Source: Catonia carolina
Lineage: Eukaryota; Arthropoda; Insecta; Hemiptera; Achilidae
Assembly: GCA_035578175.1 (NCBI GenBank)
Contig: JAQMRL010000012.1
Coordinates: 25,335,238-25,399,237 of the forward strand
DNA: 64,000 nucleotides
Reading direction: 5' to 3'
The notes under the pieces were generated by a model. That model searched no databases, was not told the origin of the DNA, and saw only the letters and a program-made list of their open reading frames with translations. Positions within the stretch are counted from its first letter, which is position 1. The number at the start of each line of letters is the position of its first letter. A program made the translations under genes and the position numbers. Shown piece by piece: positions 20,791-32,076 of this stretch.

Positions 20791-21761
20791 CCAACTGCGG
20801 TGGCATGCGGGCCGCACATGCGCAGTAAGTAGCTCCCCCACCACAGCGTCGGGGTCCTGATACAGGCTGCCTCTAAAGCCGTACTTACTACTCGCTGTGT
20901 TCTGTTCTTGCGGTTATCGTTTTGACATTCGTGTCACTGTCGAAAGCCGCACGCCGTCGAAATTAGTTGCGCGAGCACAAAATACGGGGAAAAATGTCTG
21001 CGATTTATTTTGGGGTAATAGGCAATAAGTTTTTTTTCTAAATGATGTACTTACCATAAGTTTTGACAGGCCCGAAAGAGAGGTACGTCATAACCTCATT
21101 CTGTTATATTTACTATGCGGTTCTTTTTGTTAAAATTTCATACAACTGATATTGTGCGTATGTAGTTGATTTATAAAAATTGACGTATGTTTGGTATAAA
21201 ATAAACAACTATAAAAATTTATTTAGCTTCTGAGAATACTAACAGGAAGGAGACACCACACACGATTTTCTCACGAAAGTGACATCACACGAAAGTGATT
21301 TTTCAAGCTCGTTTATTATTTATCTTTCTGCCCTACATGTATCAAATTACAGATAAAATTTTATATTATATAACAAAATAATAAAACGCATATTATGTCA
21401 TCCTGAAAAAGAAGTTATATTAGCCTACGTGATACGCAAAATATGCGATGAGATTTAAACGTCTAACTTTGTACGAGCGTATCTTATATAAATATCAGAG
21501 TATAATAATAAGCCTAACATTTATAGTGTAATAAAATAAGATCCATTTGGAAGCGAAAGTAATTTTTCAGAATTTTTTGATAAAAAATGAGGTTGTTAGA
21601 GTGTAGTGAACGAAACTGGCCGGCAGAGTGCCCTACCGTGCCGCGTATTGTCACTATTGCGCTTGAACACCGTGCACTGATTGAAATGAGTTGAGGGGAA
21701 CGGTGGACGCAACACATTCTCTCTCTGTCCCGCTACCCTCCCTACATGCCGCCGTAGTTGG
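20791..21761. mobile_element. Unclassified inverted-repeat element, GC-rich ends
   Basis: CCAACTGCGGTGGCATG (20791-20807) faces CATGCCGCCGTAGTTGG (21745-21761), 15 of 17 bp matching. Both ends are CpG-rich while the middle is AT-rich. Short exons with good donors could be read inside (plus strand to GTAATAGG near 21016, minus strand from GTAAGTAC near 21050), but neither leads anywhere. No target duplication was found and the superfamily is unclear. Confidence 0.45.
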
Positions 21762-22640
21762 CGAACAGTATACCGTTTAAAAATTAATGATCATATTATA
21801 CCTGATGATTTATGTTTTCTCATAAGCTCAAATCGGTGTAGTCGGTCAAAACACGATGAAGTTGACCACTATGATAATCGGTACCTTTGTGTTATGTGTT
21901 GGCGGAAATAACTTACAGTTGGAAATCTTCATGCGAGTTGTTGAAACATTACCGTAACGTAGCGACTCACTTTACTTTGTTTACGTAAATTGTTCAAGTT
22001 TGTAACTGAAACCATACTACTTGATTCACTCCCGTTTTATATAATTTTAAATATTTCAATTCATAATCACTTGTACTGATATTAGTGTGCTTAGTACATT
22101 TCTACTGATGCGACCGATCTCCCTCAAGATTTCATTGCAACTCCCCGAAAATGCGTCCGATCTCGCTCAGGACTTGATTGCGACTCCTCGATGTACTCTT
22201 GTAAATTTTGTTGCTTACTCGCGCAACTACATTTGTATTTCACCCAATCAGCTTGAAGCGATTCATTTCAAATTTGAAATCGGTATGTTTTAACAGTTGG
22301 AACTGAACACCTGCACTCTGCTAGCTGTTAACACTTTTGACACGATTTCGTACTTGTCACATTTAATCAATTTATTGCATTGACATCCGTCGCTGGACTC
22401 AACTTCACACACACACACACAAAGAATATTTTAGGCGAAACTATATCTGCATACCATTAACATTGGAAAATACACTTCTTATATACTAACGGTTTTATTT
22501 TAAACTTAAAAAAATATCAATGGTTTTTCTTATACCCTTATAATTAAATCTAACTAACATTGATTAATTCTAAAGATGCATCTAGCCTATATTGAAAAAT
22601 AATAATTAGTTAATTACTTTAAACTAAGAAAAATAAATTA
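21762..22640. other. Intron sequence without recognised features
   Basis: An open frame of 68 codons (22087-22293) and a short (CA)n at 22411 are the only notable items. I cannot assign either. Confidence 0.3.
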
Positions 22641-22644
22641 AATA

Positions 22645-23270
22645 CATATGTGTATACCACAATATATAGGCTGCAGGTACACTTTTTCGCAAAATTGCAT
22701 ATTGAGGTCGCAATATTTAATAAACAATTTTTTCTAATGAGAACCCAGCCTCCCCAAGAAATGGCAGCAGACATGGCGTTTACCCTGTCTTGTAGAGAAT
22801 AAAAAAAAATAGTAAATAAGATGATTTAAAATAAAACGGTAGCGTTTTTGAAAAAAAAATCGTACGAATAAACTACTATTCCGGTTGACCGAATTTTTAC
22901 CAAAATATTTGGGTTCCATACTGGTACCTAACAAAATTTTCAAGTTTTAACTTTGAACGATATTTTGCTCTTAAAATATTTTGTTCATACAGACCAACAT
23001 TTCTACAAACAAATTTTGGGTTCAAGGGGCTTTTAAATGTGGATTTCCGAACTCGCTTTCGAAAAAACAACATGACAATAATAGGTTACGTTCCTTCCCT
23101 ATATACTATTCATACAGTCATGTGTAAATGACGGTGAACGAAATTCAATAGAAAAATAAACTATTGAAATAACCGTTGTAGGTTTCGTAATTTTCTATAC
23201 TTCAATAAAATTGTATATACTTTTGCACTAAAATTTATATTAAAGCCACAATCAAATTTTCTTCCCTTTT
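22645..23270 (-). repeat. Helentron-like repeat, one copy plus a fragment
   Basis: The 5' half of a minus-strand copy ends near 23115 (ACAACATGACAATAATAGG, CCTTCCCTATATACTATTC). Directly after it, 23130-23270 is another minus-strand piece from the family's 3' half (AACCGTTGTAGGTTTC, AAAGCCACAATCAAAT). The two pieces are out of order, so this is a composite of two insertions. Confidence 0.6.
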
Positions 23271-23272
23271 CT

Positions 23273-23920
23273 GTGCCAGTCCAAGGACTACCCATATTTG
23301 ATAATTTTAAAGCTCACACATGTCCAGGAGAATTGAACTGTTCTTCCAGAGCTGTTCTTCATCGGCAAATGATAAATTACTTGGGAATGAAATTTCGCAG
23401 CCTTCTTAAATGGACTGAGCACATTGATGGTCTTTATCAGCGTCTAAGAAAATTGGTATTTATATTCAAGAAATTTAGAGTCCTGAATAAAGATGTATTA
23501 AAAATTATTTACTTATCTATTGTGCAGTGAGTACTAACGTACGGTAAAATAAGGTGGGGTATTACCAATTTGTCTTCTTTGGACTCTATACAGAAGGTGC
23601 AGAAGTTGATTTTTCGAATAATTTAATTTAAAAAACCAAAGTATCTATCGAAGCAGCTTTTTCAAGAATTCAACGTACTTGATGTCTGCCAAATATTTGC
23701 AAGAGAAGCTTTTATTTTCGCTTATAAAATTATTAACTATTTTACTACAAGAGCACACCTTTGTAATACAAGGAATAAGGATCTATTAATTTTACACAAG
23801 GTCTCAAAAACTTTATACCAAAGGTATTTTTGCTACTTAGCACCTAAGCTCTCTTCTGCTCTCTTTACAAATTAAATATATGCCGGGCATCATAAAGTAA
23901 AAAAAAACCAGTAACCATTT
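23273..23920 (+). pseudogene. Jockey-like LINE, end of reverse transcriptase
   Basis: An open frame gives YLGMKFRSLLKWTEHIDGLY (RT thumb-proximal block), then FKKFRVLNKDVLKIIYLSIV. After a stop, the frame continues LTYGKIRWGITNLSSLDSIQ and KLIFRIIF. The order matches the C-terminal half of Jockey-class RT ORFs. The catalytic motif lies upstream of the truncation. Confidence 0.65.
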
Positions 23921-25909
23921 GGCTATTGGAAGTAGGGAGAGAAGCCATAAAAATAACGGTTATACCAGGAAGCAAATAATTTTGTGAGCTCGTCTACGGG
24001 TTTGGATATTTAATTTTCTAATTTTTGTAAATGAATTACTTTGTTTTGCACATTAATATTTTATTATTTACTTTTTTTACTTTGTTTTTGCACATTTAAT
24101 ATTTTATTATTTACTTTTTTTCATTAGTATATATTTATATAATAGCATACTACTAGGTATTTTAATAAAAATGTCTTAGTAGTTTAAGGGGACACACACT
24201 GATGACATTTTTTTTGAATCGATTTTTGGTTTTTTGTTGTATCATATTGTCCAAAATCTCCTCTGTAAACAGATATATATTTTTTTGGGGTTAAAATTTT
24301 TGTATTTGCAGAGAAAAATATATTTTGTCATTATGTCCGAACGAACTTTTTCTAGGAATGTAGTACTGAGTAATCCTTTTTTTCTTAGACTGATTGTTTA
24401 GTTATTAATCCGGTAATTTTTGGGTTATTATAACGTTTAAGTTGATATTTTATTTTGTATTTGTCAGTGAAAACAGTAAATTAATATATCAGCTGTGTAT
24501 TATTAATAGTTTGAGGTTTTGATGATGTTATTTTTGATCGATATGCAGCTGTTCTTTTGTTTACTAGTGGGTTATGTTCATAACTAATTATTATAAAGTA
24601 ATTAATTAGTTTAAAACCATGGAAAATAAAAAAAATTTGGGAGTAGAGGTTCAGTTTACAAAAACAAAATAAGTTGTATGTAAAATGAAATAAACTACTG
24701 TGGGCATTTCATGTCAAGTAACCCCTAGTACTTAAAGCCAGTCACAGCAATTATCAAGTTCTAACAAAAAGCAGGAACAAAATATTGAATATTGCAACAA
24801 TGAACTTATTAATTTAAAATATGAAATATATAGTTTTAGTGCATTACATAACATTGTTAGGGATGCAGCTCTCTGTAGATATTGTTTACATAGTTTGGAC
24901 ATTGAAAAAAATAGCATTGTAGGCCTGGCCAAAAAAAGTAGGTTTTCTTTTTTCCAAGTTGTTATTCTACAGATAAGATTGTTATTAATATAATAATACA
25001 TGTACCACATAAATGTACAGACACAAAATATTATGTGGAATCATTTGAAAACTTAAGACTAACAACAGGAAAAATCTCTTGAATGCGATGAAAATATTAG
25101 ATAGGCTATTACGCTTCAACCAGACCGAAAAAGCTGTTTTGAAAATTGAAAACTTATCAGAGACAAGAGAACACTAACAAAAATAATATTAGAAGATCTT
25201 TAAAAACAACTGAAAGATCCAGATCAATCATCATACAGCGCAGGACATTATTAGTGGTCAATAATAAACATTTTTGTTCTTTCATTTTATATAAAATACG
25301 ATTTTCCGTAATTTTGTGTTTTTCAGTTTCGATGCACGATTTCTTAAAAAATATAAAAGCTACCTGTACAAAATTTTTGGGGCATGTCTAATCTAATGTA
25401 CGACAGAAGGATATGCCTAAATAATTGTCAAAAAAATTTAAATAATATATTTGCTCCGTTTTTTGGTGCTCAAAAATAGTACTTTATTTAAAAATACTTT
25501 ATTAATTCAAAATTTACCTAATTTAAAAAGGGCTCCGTTATGCACTAAATTAAAATATATGGACCTTTCAAATTAAAAAAATTACAAGTCTACCTTCAAC
25601 GGTTGCTGAGAAAACGTGCAAAAACGTAACATTGCATACTACAGGAAATATGTCTTCTCTTAATTAATATTTGAGTAACTAACATGTAGTTATAATTATT
25701 ACACTAATATAGGCCTATTACCGTACAATGTTACAGTAGTAGCCTATAATGAGCAAAGCACTAAATTGATCTACCCTTGAATATGGGAAACCATAATTGG
25801 GTGGATTAATTTTCCCACCACGAATATAATATATATAAATATTAGATTTTCAAAGTATGTTTAAGGAAATTAACATATATATTGTAATGATATTTTTTGT
25901 AAGTAAAGG
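23921..25909. other. AT-rich intron sequence, short tandem duplication only
   Basis: A block of about 40 bp ending ATTTTATTATTTACTTTTTTT is repeated in tandem at 24050-24130. The remaining 1.9 kb is AT-rich with no recognised frame, splice pair or element end. Confidence 0.35.
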
Positions 25910-25972
25910 AAAAATAAATAAATCTGCAAACACCAGATACCGAAATAACCTGCAATAATTTTACAGTGTTTT
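25910..25972 (+). repeat. LTR 3'-end fragment, family L2-like
   Basis: AAATAAATCTGCAAACACC then CAGATACCGAAATAACCT and a TTTTACAGTG end, a degenerate version of the L2 LTR 3' end. Confidence 0.35.
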
Positions 25973-26007
25973 TATTTTTTTCTAGCCCATTATGGGTATG
26001 CAGGGTG

Positions 26008-26180
26008 TCCCACTAGTAATCCGACGTATTGTTATGAGGTGTATTCTTCTCATCTAAATAATGAAAAAAGTTCATATAAACATAGTTCGGGAATCGCTTC
26101 GTAAGTGGGGTACAACTGGCGAAAATGTTCGTCCGGGTCACAGTTTCCCCGTTGAAACGATGGTACTAGAATTATTGCAG
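26008..26180 (+). repeat. Dispersed repeat, family C
   Basis: Contains GGGTGTCCCACTAGTAATCC, GAGGTGTATTCTTCTCATC, AAGTTCATATAAACATAG, all shared with 30370-30600 (plus) and 53535-53660 (minus). Non-coding. Origin unknown. Confidence 0.6.
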
Positions 26181-26689
26181 TATTATTACTAGGTTCGAAA
26201 TAAAATAAAAAAATTCTACAAAAAAAATTAAATTGTTTTTACATTTTCAAAACAAATTCTCGAAATGGTATCGCTAGCTCTATATTAATAATTCTAGTAC
26301 CAGAGCTTAAAAAAATGTCATAGAAAAGGCACAAAAAAATTACAGGGCTAACTCTTAATGGTTTCTTAGAAACGCGTACCTAACAAGAGGTCAATTTAAC
26401 ATGGGTTAGATATGAGGCATAGTGCTCCCCTTAAGGTATCCATGATACAATTCGCATCTTACTTGATCTTCTTTCTTAGCTATCCTTCCTTTATGGTTTA
26501 TACTCCCTTTCTTCAAAAAATTAAACACCCTTCCTTTTTCATTTTTATTTTTGTGAACAGGTATGTGACTCAAGCAGTTCTTAACCTTTGTTTTGAACTC
26601 CGTCTTGTGAAATTATATTTGTATAGTCTACCTATTTTCTTACACCTTGAGCTTATAAACAGTTCATTTTAATTATACAATTTTAAGAA

Positions 26690-27044
26690 ATATCAGTAAT
26701 CAGGGCAAGTCATCAGTAAAGGCTGAAACGTCTTCATAGATTTAATCGTTTTTCCCATCTATCCTTATTAGCTTTGCGTCCGTTTTTCTCCACTCTCCGA
26801 TTACTTTTGCTAAGGCTCAGTTTAAAAGCAGCGGTGACAGACCATCACTTTGTCTCACTCTTGTATTTATTACAAATTTCTTGTAGAATTCGCCCACGAT
26901 TCTTACTCATGAAAACGTATTTGTGAGGGTATCTCTGATTATTTTTGCTACTTTGTACTTTACCAGTAAATATCGTTCTGTTTACAAAACAAAGAGTGAA
27001 ACAAAGAGTGAATTGGATGGTTATGAAATGAGTTAAAAACGCGT
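26690..27044 (-). pseudogene. RTE-like LINE, reverse transcriptase core
   Basis: The minus strand reads TLTNTFSWVRIVGEFYKKF, VINTRVRQSDGLSPLLLN, ALAKVIGEW, then AFTDDLP. These correspond to the RTE RT palm: the G-V-R-Q-G-D-G-L-S-P-L-L-F-N block and the catalytic F/Y-A-D-D-L box (here FTDD). The R-Q-S-D in place of R-Q-G-D and a stop in the middle show decay. A piggyBac-like MITE cuts it off at 27045. Confidence 0.7.
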
Positions 27045-27708
27045 TTAACCCTACCGCCGGCAATAACGTTTTACTAGACTGGCAGAGAATTTCTAGTCAC
27101 CGAACCGTACAAAAATCATTATAAATTTGCTATAAATCACCAACCTTATCACGTGACATCAAAATAACAAGAAAACTTAGGAAAATAGAATAAATATATT
27201 AGTGAAATTTTAATCTGACAGTAAGGTGTGCTAAAACTATTTGAAAATAATTTTTAGACAATTATTTTTATAAAATTTCAGATGACACTGTGGTTTAAAA
27301 CTTTCTTATACTCTACTTTCAAAATTCATTATACGAATCGTTATATTTAATGTTATTTAAAAAAAAAAACAAAAAAAACAAATCTATGTTCAAAACGGAA
27401 GTAAATATACACAAAAATACATCATGTAAACCAATAAATAACCAAATTCAGCTCTAGGACAGCGTGGTTTCTCAACAGAGAAACACAAGCAGAATATGCA
27501 ACTAAAACTATTGTATCATACGTAGGCCTATAAAGTTACTTTATACAATACTAAACTATTGTACAAAACAGCAACGTTGTCTCTAAATGAAATTAAAACT
27601 AAAACGATAGTATTGCAATGCTATGAAGCAAATCCGATTTTGCGACGCGACCTGTTCAAGAAGCTGTAACATTGTCTCAAAATCGATGATTGCCGGTCCT
27701 AGGGTTAA
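27045..27708. mobile_element. piggyBac-like MITE with TTAA ends
   Basis: TTAACCCTACCGCCGGCAAT at 27045 and TTAACCCTAGGACCGGCAAT read inward from 27708, so TTAA flanks and a CCCTA start on both ends as in piggyBac. 664 bp, AT-rich inside, no coding frame. Its ends differ from those of the relic at 236-1098, so it belongs to another family. Confidence 0.7.
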
Positions 27709-28195
27709 GATCACCACGCAATAGTGGGCCCAACTGTAATTTTTCCATGAACGGGTTAACTAGTTTGGAGCACTTTCAGAAATTACTTATTACAAAAATG
27801 ATGTCCCCGTATACCGTTGATGTAGACGTCTGCAGAGATTTCCGGGAAAGTGTGGTAGGTATAAAATGTGGATTGTGTACAAGTTCATTGCTATGATGAG
27901 GTAATTTCTTATGAAAGTTTTTGTAAATTTTAATAACTAATTCATTCAAGTACGGGTTTATGAGGTATCTGGGCAAAGAGTTATTACTAAAATAAAAGGG
28001 AGCGTTTGTAATTTATCGTAATAATTTTGACTGAAATCGTTGGGGTTTTAAATTACTGACATACATCCAAACAGGACGAAGATCATCTTTAAAAGCACAA
28101 AAATTTAGTAAATGAGGCGTTTTAGAAAAACAATTGTTCTAGAACTTAATTGTTTTATAAAATTAGAGGTTGATTTTAATTTTGCCTTATTTTCT

Positions 28196-28806
28196 TGTCA
28201 CCGGATGGCGACATTATGCGGCATGGGAAACCTTAAATATCTTGACCCTGAAAAAACCCGTTTAACTGATGGTCGTCTTCGCGGGAAGCGTCGGTCTTAG
28301 TCGTCGTGGCAGTCGAGGAGGCTGGCGACACGGCGTGTCATCGTCAAGCGGATTAGTGTCATCTTCTTCCCTCGCAGTAGTGCGTCATTGGCTGCTTCGT
28401 GGGCGAAAGACTCGGTCGAGGGACCGCTATGGGAATCGCTCGCGGCAGTGGGTGATGACGATCCCGGTCGATGTCTTACGGTTTCGGGTCGGCGAGTGGA
28501 AGCACAATCTTCTCTCTCGTGGGGTCGTCGATGAGTCTTCGTCGGAGTCCGGTAGCCGTGTCGATGATGAATGTCTCTCCTCCTGTTGAGTGGACTGGAA
28601 TTAAACGGGCTCAGTGGAAGTGCTTTTTATATAGTCTCCAGAGCGCTGCGCCCTGCTCCAACCGCTGCGGTTGGAGCGGTTACAAGCCCTCTACAGTGCC
28701 AGCACAGACCTACTTGTCGAAACTATTGGCGGCTTTCCTCTGTCGCTAAGTCGGAAGCTTCGATAGCCAGGAGCACAATATTTAATCAAAAGGGGGGACG
28801 GTGACA
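28196..28806 (-). mobile_element. GC-rich solo LTR, family L1 copy B
   Basis: Inverted ends TGTCACCG (28196) and CGGTGACA (ending 28806) with flanks TTCT and CTCT, a 4 bp duplication with one change. It lies inside a Helentron-like repeat whose two halves are continuous without it, which confirms both borders. On the minus strand a TATA box (TATATAAAAA, 28624-28633) lies about 180 bp from the LTR start. A perfect hairpin CTCCAACCG/CGGTTGGAG is at 28656-28676. Near the downstream end TTAAACGGGTTTTTTCAGGG corresponds to the hairpin of copy A, degraded here. The overlapping open frames are not genes. Confidence 0.75.
28624..28633 (-). promoter_or_regulatory. TATA box of LTR copy B
   Basis: The minus strand reads CTATATAAAAAGC, a strong TATA box. 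A transcription start about 25-30 bp further would fall near ACTGAGCCCGTTTAATTCC, giving a U3 of about 200 bp. Confidence 0.55.
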
Positions 28807-29019
28807 CTCTCATGATTAAAATCTGGTTGTCCTACATTTTATATTGTTTACTAATTATTAAACGCATAATGAATATTTCATTATTTAAAGGCAAGAGAAA
28901 GTTCTGTGAGTGTTTAATACCAGATGTTTTTATAGTTATAAAATCAGCTCTCGGGGATCAAAGTTTAGTTTTAAATCACCCTACATAAACAAACTGCTGA
29001 AATATTTACCTATCGTATT

Positions 29020-29190
29020 TGGCCGTTTGAGGTGAAGTGATCAGCGCAATTGGCTTTTATACCGGGGTTCCAGGTTCGATTTTCAGTTAGGTCTGGAATT
29101 TTCGGACCACACATTTTCATCTGTCACTATTCTCATCTTCTGCTTTAGCAGTATACTAATTGAAAAACAGCCGAACGTGAAACTAAACAA
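29020..29190 (+). repeat. tRNA-derived SINE, family S2, decayed
   Basis: Box B-like CAGGTTCGATTTTC near 29080, and a body ending CTGCTTTAGCAGTA then AACAGCCGAACGTG, which matches the end of the copy at 45602-45778 (CTGCATTAGCAGTA, AACAGTCGGACGTT). The poly-A tail is lost. Confidence 0.5.
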
Positions 29191-29611
29191 ACCTGCTGTA
29201 TTTAAGATACAAACTTGGTAGGGAATATGAGCGATTTAAATGATTAGAAAATTGGTTTGTTTGTTTAATATGACTTTAGCAGCTTTATAAGAAGTAGATT
29301 CGTTCAAATAACAAATACGCATAACTTAATTTCGTTCTTCGTCATTACCATACATACCGCGTCATTGTGTTTAAACAAAATTCACAAGTTTTAATAAATA
29401 ACAGTACGTTGCTGTACCATGATAGATTCTCACGATACATTTTATAAAATCATTTATTAATTATTTAATTACTGTATCTTTTTAGAATAATATGTCCTGC
29501 ATTAACTAGTGAATATAAAAATAACACAATAAAACGTTAACAGGTTCTTTTAGGATTTGGTTAGTAATAAACGCTAAAGTTTCACTTTAAATTTTTATAA
29601 CAAGTAATAAA

Positions 29612-30374
29612 AAACAATTGTGGTGTAAAACACATGTACAACTTTTCTTACCAATGTATAATTAAAAAACATAACGTAATTTTAATCATCAGTAAATGAC
29701 GTATATGGAAAATCATTAATTGACGCTAAGGTCAGCTCTGTAGAAAAAAATACTTTAAATAAAAAGTTATAGATTTCTGTAACGTTTTTAATTAAAAAAA
29801 ACATTATTGGCCGATATTGATGAGCAAAATACATACATCACTAATTAATGCTAAACTACGCTTTGTAGAAAAAAAGGATGAAGTACAGTTTTAGGTTTTT
29901 TAAATTTTCTACAATTTTAATTTTATATATATTTTCCCTTAAATGCATATTATGGCTGCAATCTTAAAAAAAAACTTTTTATCTCGAGAGTACAGGCCTT
30001 CCAAAAATTTCAACGGACAACCTATCTTATAAAGCACAAACGGTTTAATAAACAAGGCGATTTTTTAAAATTCTACGAGCCGACTTTGAGAAAATTGCAA
30101 TAAAGTAACTAACTGCAAAAATAAACTACTAATTCCGGTTGACTGATTTAATAAAAAGTTCGTGTCGTGTCCTGTAATGTTACTTAACTTAATTTTTAAG
30201 TTTCAACTTCGTAAGATATTCTGTTCTTGAAATATTTGGTGCATACACACGCAGACACAGAACAATCGCTAAAAAAATGATTTGGGTGTTAAAGGGATCT
30301 GAAAACGAGTATTCCCCGTGAAATCTCGACGTGAAAGTTAAACCGACTAGAAAAAAATACTTTCCTTCCCTATA
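29612..30374 (-). repeat. Helentron-like repeat, nearly complete
   Basis: The 3' end (GGTGTAAAACACATGTAC, then CTTTTCTTACCA) is at about 29612-29656 and the 5' landmarks (AACAATCGCTAAAAAAATGA, ACGTGAAAGTTAAACCG) at about 30260-30345. The 5' tip is replaced by a family C repeat at about 30370. Confidence 0.65.
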
Positions 30375-30600
30375 CAAAGTGTCCCACGAGGAACCTGACA
30401 TACTTCTGAGGTGTATTCCTCTCATCAAAATAATGAGAAGTTCATATAAACATTTAAGTTCATATAAACATAGGTTCAAAATCGATTCGTTAGCGAGTTA
30501 CAGCTGGCAAAACCAGCTGATTACGTCTAGATACGTCTGGGTTCCAGTTCCCCCGCAAAAATGAATCCCAACAGAAATGTTTAGAGCGTTCATTAAGATG
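30370..30600 (+). repeat. Dispersed repeat, family C
   Basis: AGTGTCCCACGAGGAACCTG, GAGGTGTATTCCTCTCATC, ATTCGTTAGCGAGTTACAGC, shared with 26008 and 53660. A word of about 20 bp (AAGTTCATATAAACAT) is duplicated in this copy (30431 and 30449). Confidence 0.65.
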
Positions 30601-30681
30601 TAAAATTAAACAGATTTTATGTAAAATGAGCTGAAAAATTTAATAAAGCAGGTCCCATATTTGTAATTTGAAAATTTTTTT

Positions 30682-30948
30682 AGATATCTGACAAAATACA
30701 CCAAATCTGGTCTCGAAAACTGCTTTAAAACCCTGTTTTAAAACTGTTTTAATATAAACCCGATTTTTTATAGTTGGTGTTTGTTTCTTATTATTCTATT
30801 TTACATCATTCTCTTTAGAATTAAATTCTCTACCAGTTCTGTTTAAAAAATGTACATGTTTGTAAACCATTTAACAAAGTTATTGTACTTCAAACCATAA
30901 AGAAAACAGTTTTGCGAGACTAAATTTGGTGTATTTTGTCAGATATCT
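30682..30948. repeat. Short inverted-repeat (MITE-like) unit
   Basis: AGATATCTGACAAAATACAC (30682) continues for 34 bp and is repeated inverted at 30915-30948 with two differences. The interior, including TAGAATTAAATTCTCTACCA, resembles 53315-53420. No coding sequence. Confidence 0.65.
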
Positions 30949-31239
30949 CAAAAACTACTTAACTGAACGATAAATGATAACATGGACATAACTCGTACGG
31001 GCTCTTTGCGAAGAGATAGCAAAAACATAAGCAATTGCTTACAGAAAAGTCATTTCTTAAGAAAGAGAAGTACTTGTACAGAAAATGAACTACATACAAA
31101 CTCTTAAGGTTACAAGTAATTACTTTTAAGGAAAAGAAAATGGTTTATTCACCGACTTTTAAGAACATACTTTTCTGAATCATAAATTACTTTTCTTAAT
31201 AAGGTATTGCTTATGAGAAATCATTTTCATTTATTCTCA

Positions 31240-31690
31240 TCGCCCAATGAGCATAGATAGGATAATAGTTTGGAACATCCTAGGACCTAAGAAGGAAGAA
31301 GACAAGTCCGACAGGCCCCGGTCGAACAAGAGAAATACAAAAAAACTGAAAACATAATCCGTAATAATACAAAGTTGACTTGTATTTATCGGACATGCGG
31401 CAAGAATGAACGATATTAGATTGACAAAAAAAATTTTCGATGAAAATATCTCAAAACCAAACCAGTATGGTTCACAGTAACATTGAATGACCACATAGTT
31501 ACAAAAATCGACACATAAAACATACAGAATAGGGATTTTTTTTAGAAAAAAAGCCTGAGACTGACATTCGGGATAAAGAATGAAAATAAGATATGTTAAC
31601 CTCTAAACATTGAACAAATTAAGAAGGAAAGACCCGAAAGAATGAAAAGATTGTAGAAGAAAAGAAAATGTGAGAAAAACATAAAGAAAT
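31240..31690 (+). pseudogene. LINE C-terminal fragment (RTE-like)
   Basis: Plus-strand pieces LVFIGHAARMNDIRLTKKIF and later NKLRRKDPKE resemble the F-x-G-H-x-x-R-M-x-x-x-R-L-T-K-K-I-F block and the charged tail of an arthropod LINE ORF. Frame broken repeatedly. The long minus-strand frame (31237-31494) is antisense. Confidence 0.5.
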
Positions 31691-31908
31691 AATTAAAATA
31701 TTAATCTGGCTTGCTGTCTCTAAAGGGTTATTCGGGAAAAAATATATTAAAAGCCATTTAACTATTAAGTTGATATAAACAAACAGGACGGACTGACGGT
31801 GGCGTGATTTAGACCAACTTACGTAATCATCTAGCCCGTTATCATTTCCGCTTTTTTGATTCAATAAATACTATTAGCCTACACACCTGTACGCATATAA
31901 CGCAATGA

Positions 31909-32044
31909 TTTTTACTTTCTCTTGCCTATATGAATATATAGGAAGGAAAGTATTGTTTTCATGTCGATTTTTCGAAATCGAGTTTTCACCGGATCTATAC
32001 GTTTTCAGACCCCCTGAATCCAAAAAACATGTTTTTAGCGATTG

Positions 32045-32076
<32 letters not shown>

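Larger units (their letters stand above)
28060..28927 (+). repeat. Helentron-like repeat, 3' part, split by a solo LTR
   Basis: Left of the LTR: GAGGTTGATTTTAATTTTGC. Right of it: CTCATGATTAAAATCTGG and then the 3' subterminal repeat GGCAAGAGAAAGT (28890-28902). The two parts join in the order of intact copies such as 31909-32870. The 5' half is missing or too decayed to see. Confidence 0.6.

Noticed and set aside
21018..21105. Minus-strand exon MTYLSFGPVKTY with donor GTAAGTAC
   Set aside because: Its start lacks a convincing acceptor or promoter, and it falls inside the inverted-repeat element at 20791-21761. It cannot be tied to gene C because gene C exons 1 and 2 already join in phase.
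28269..28804. Three overlapping plus-strand frames of 77-106 codons
   Set aside because: They lie within GC-rich solo LTR copy B. GC-rich DNA has fewer stops by chance.
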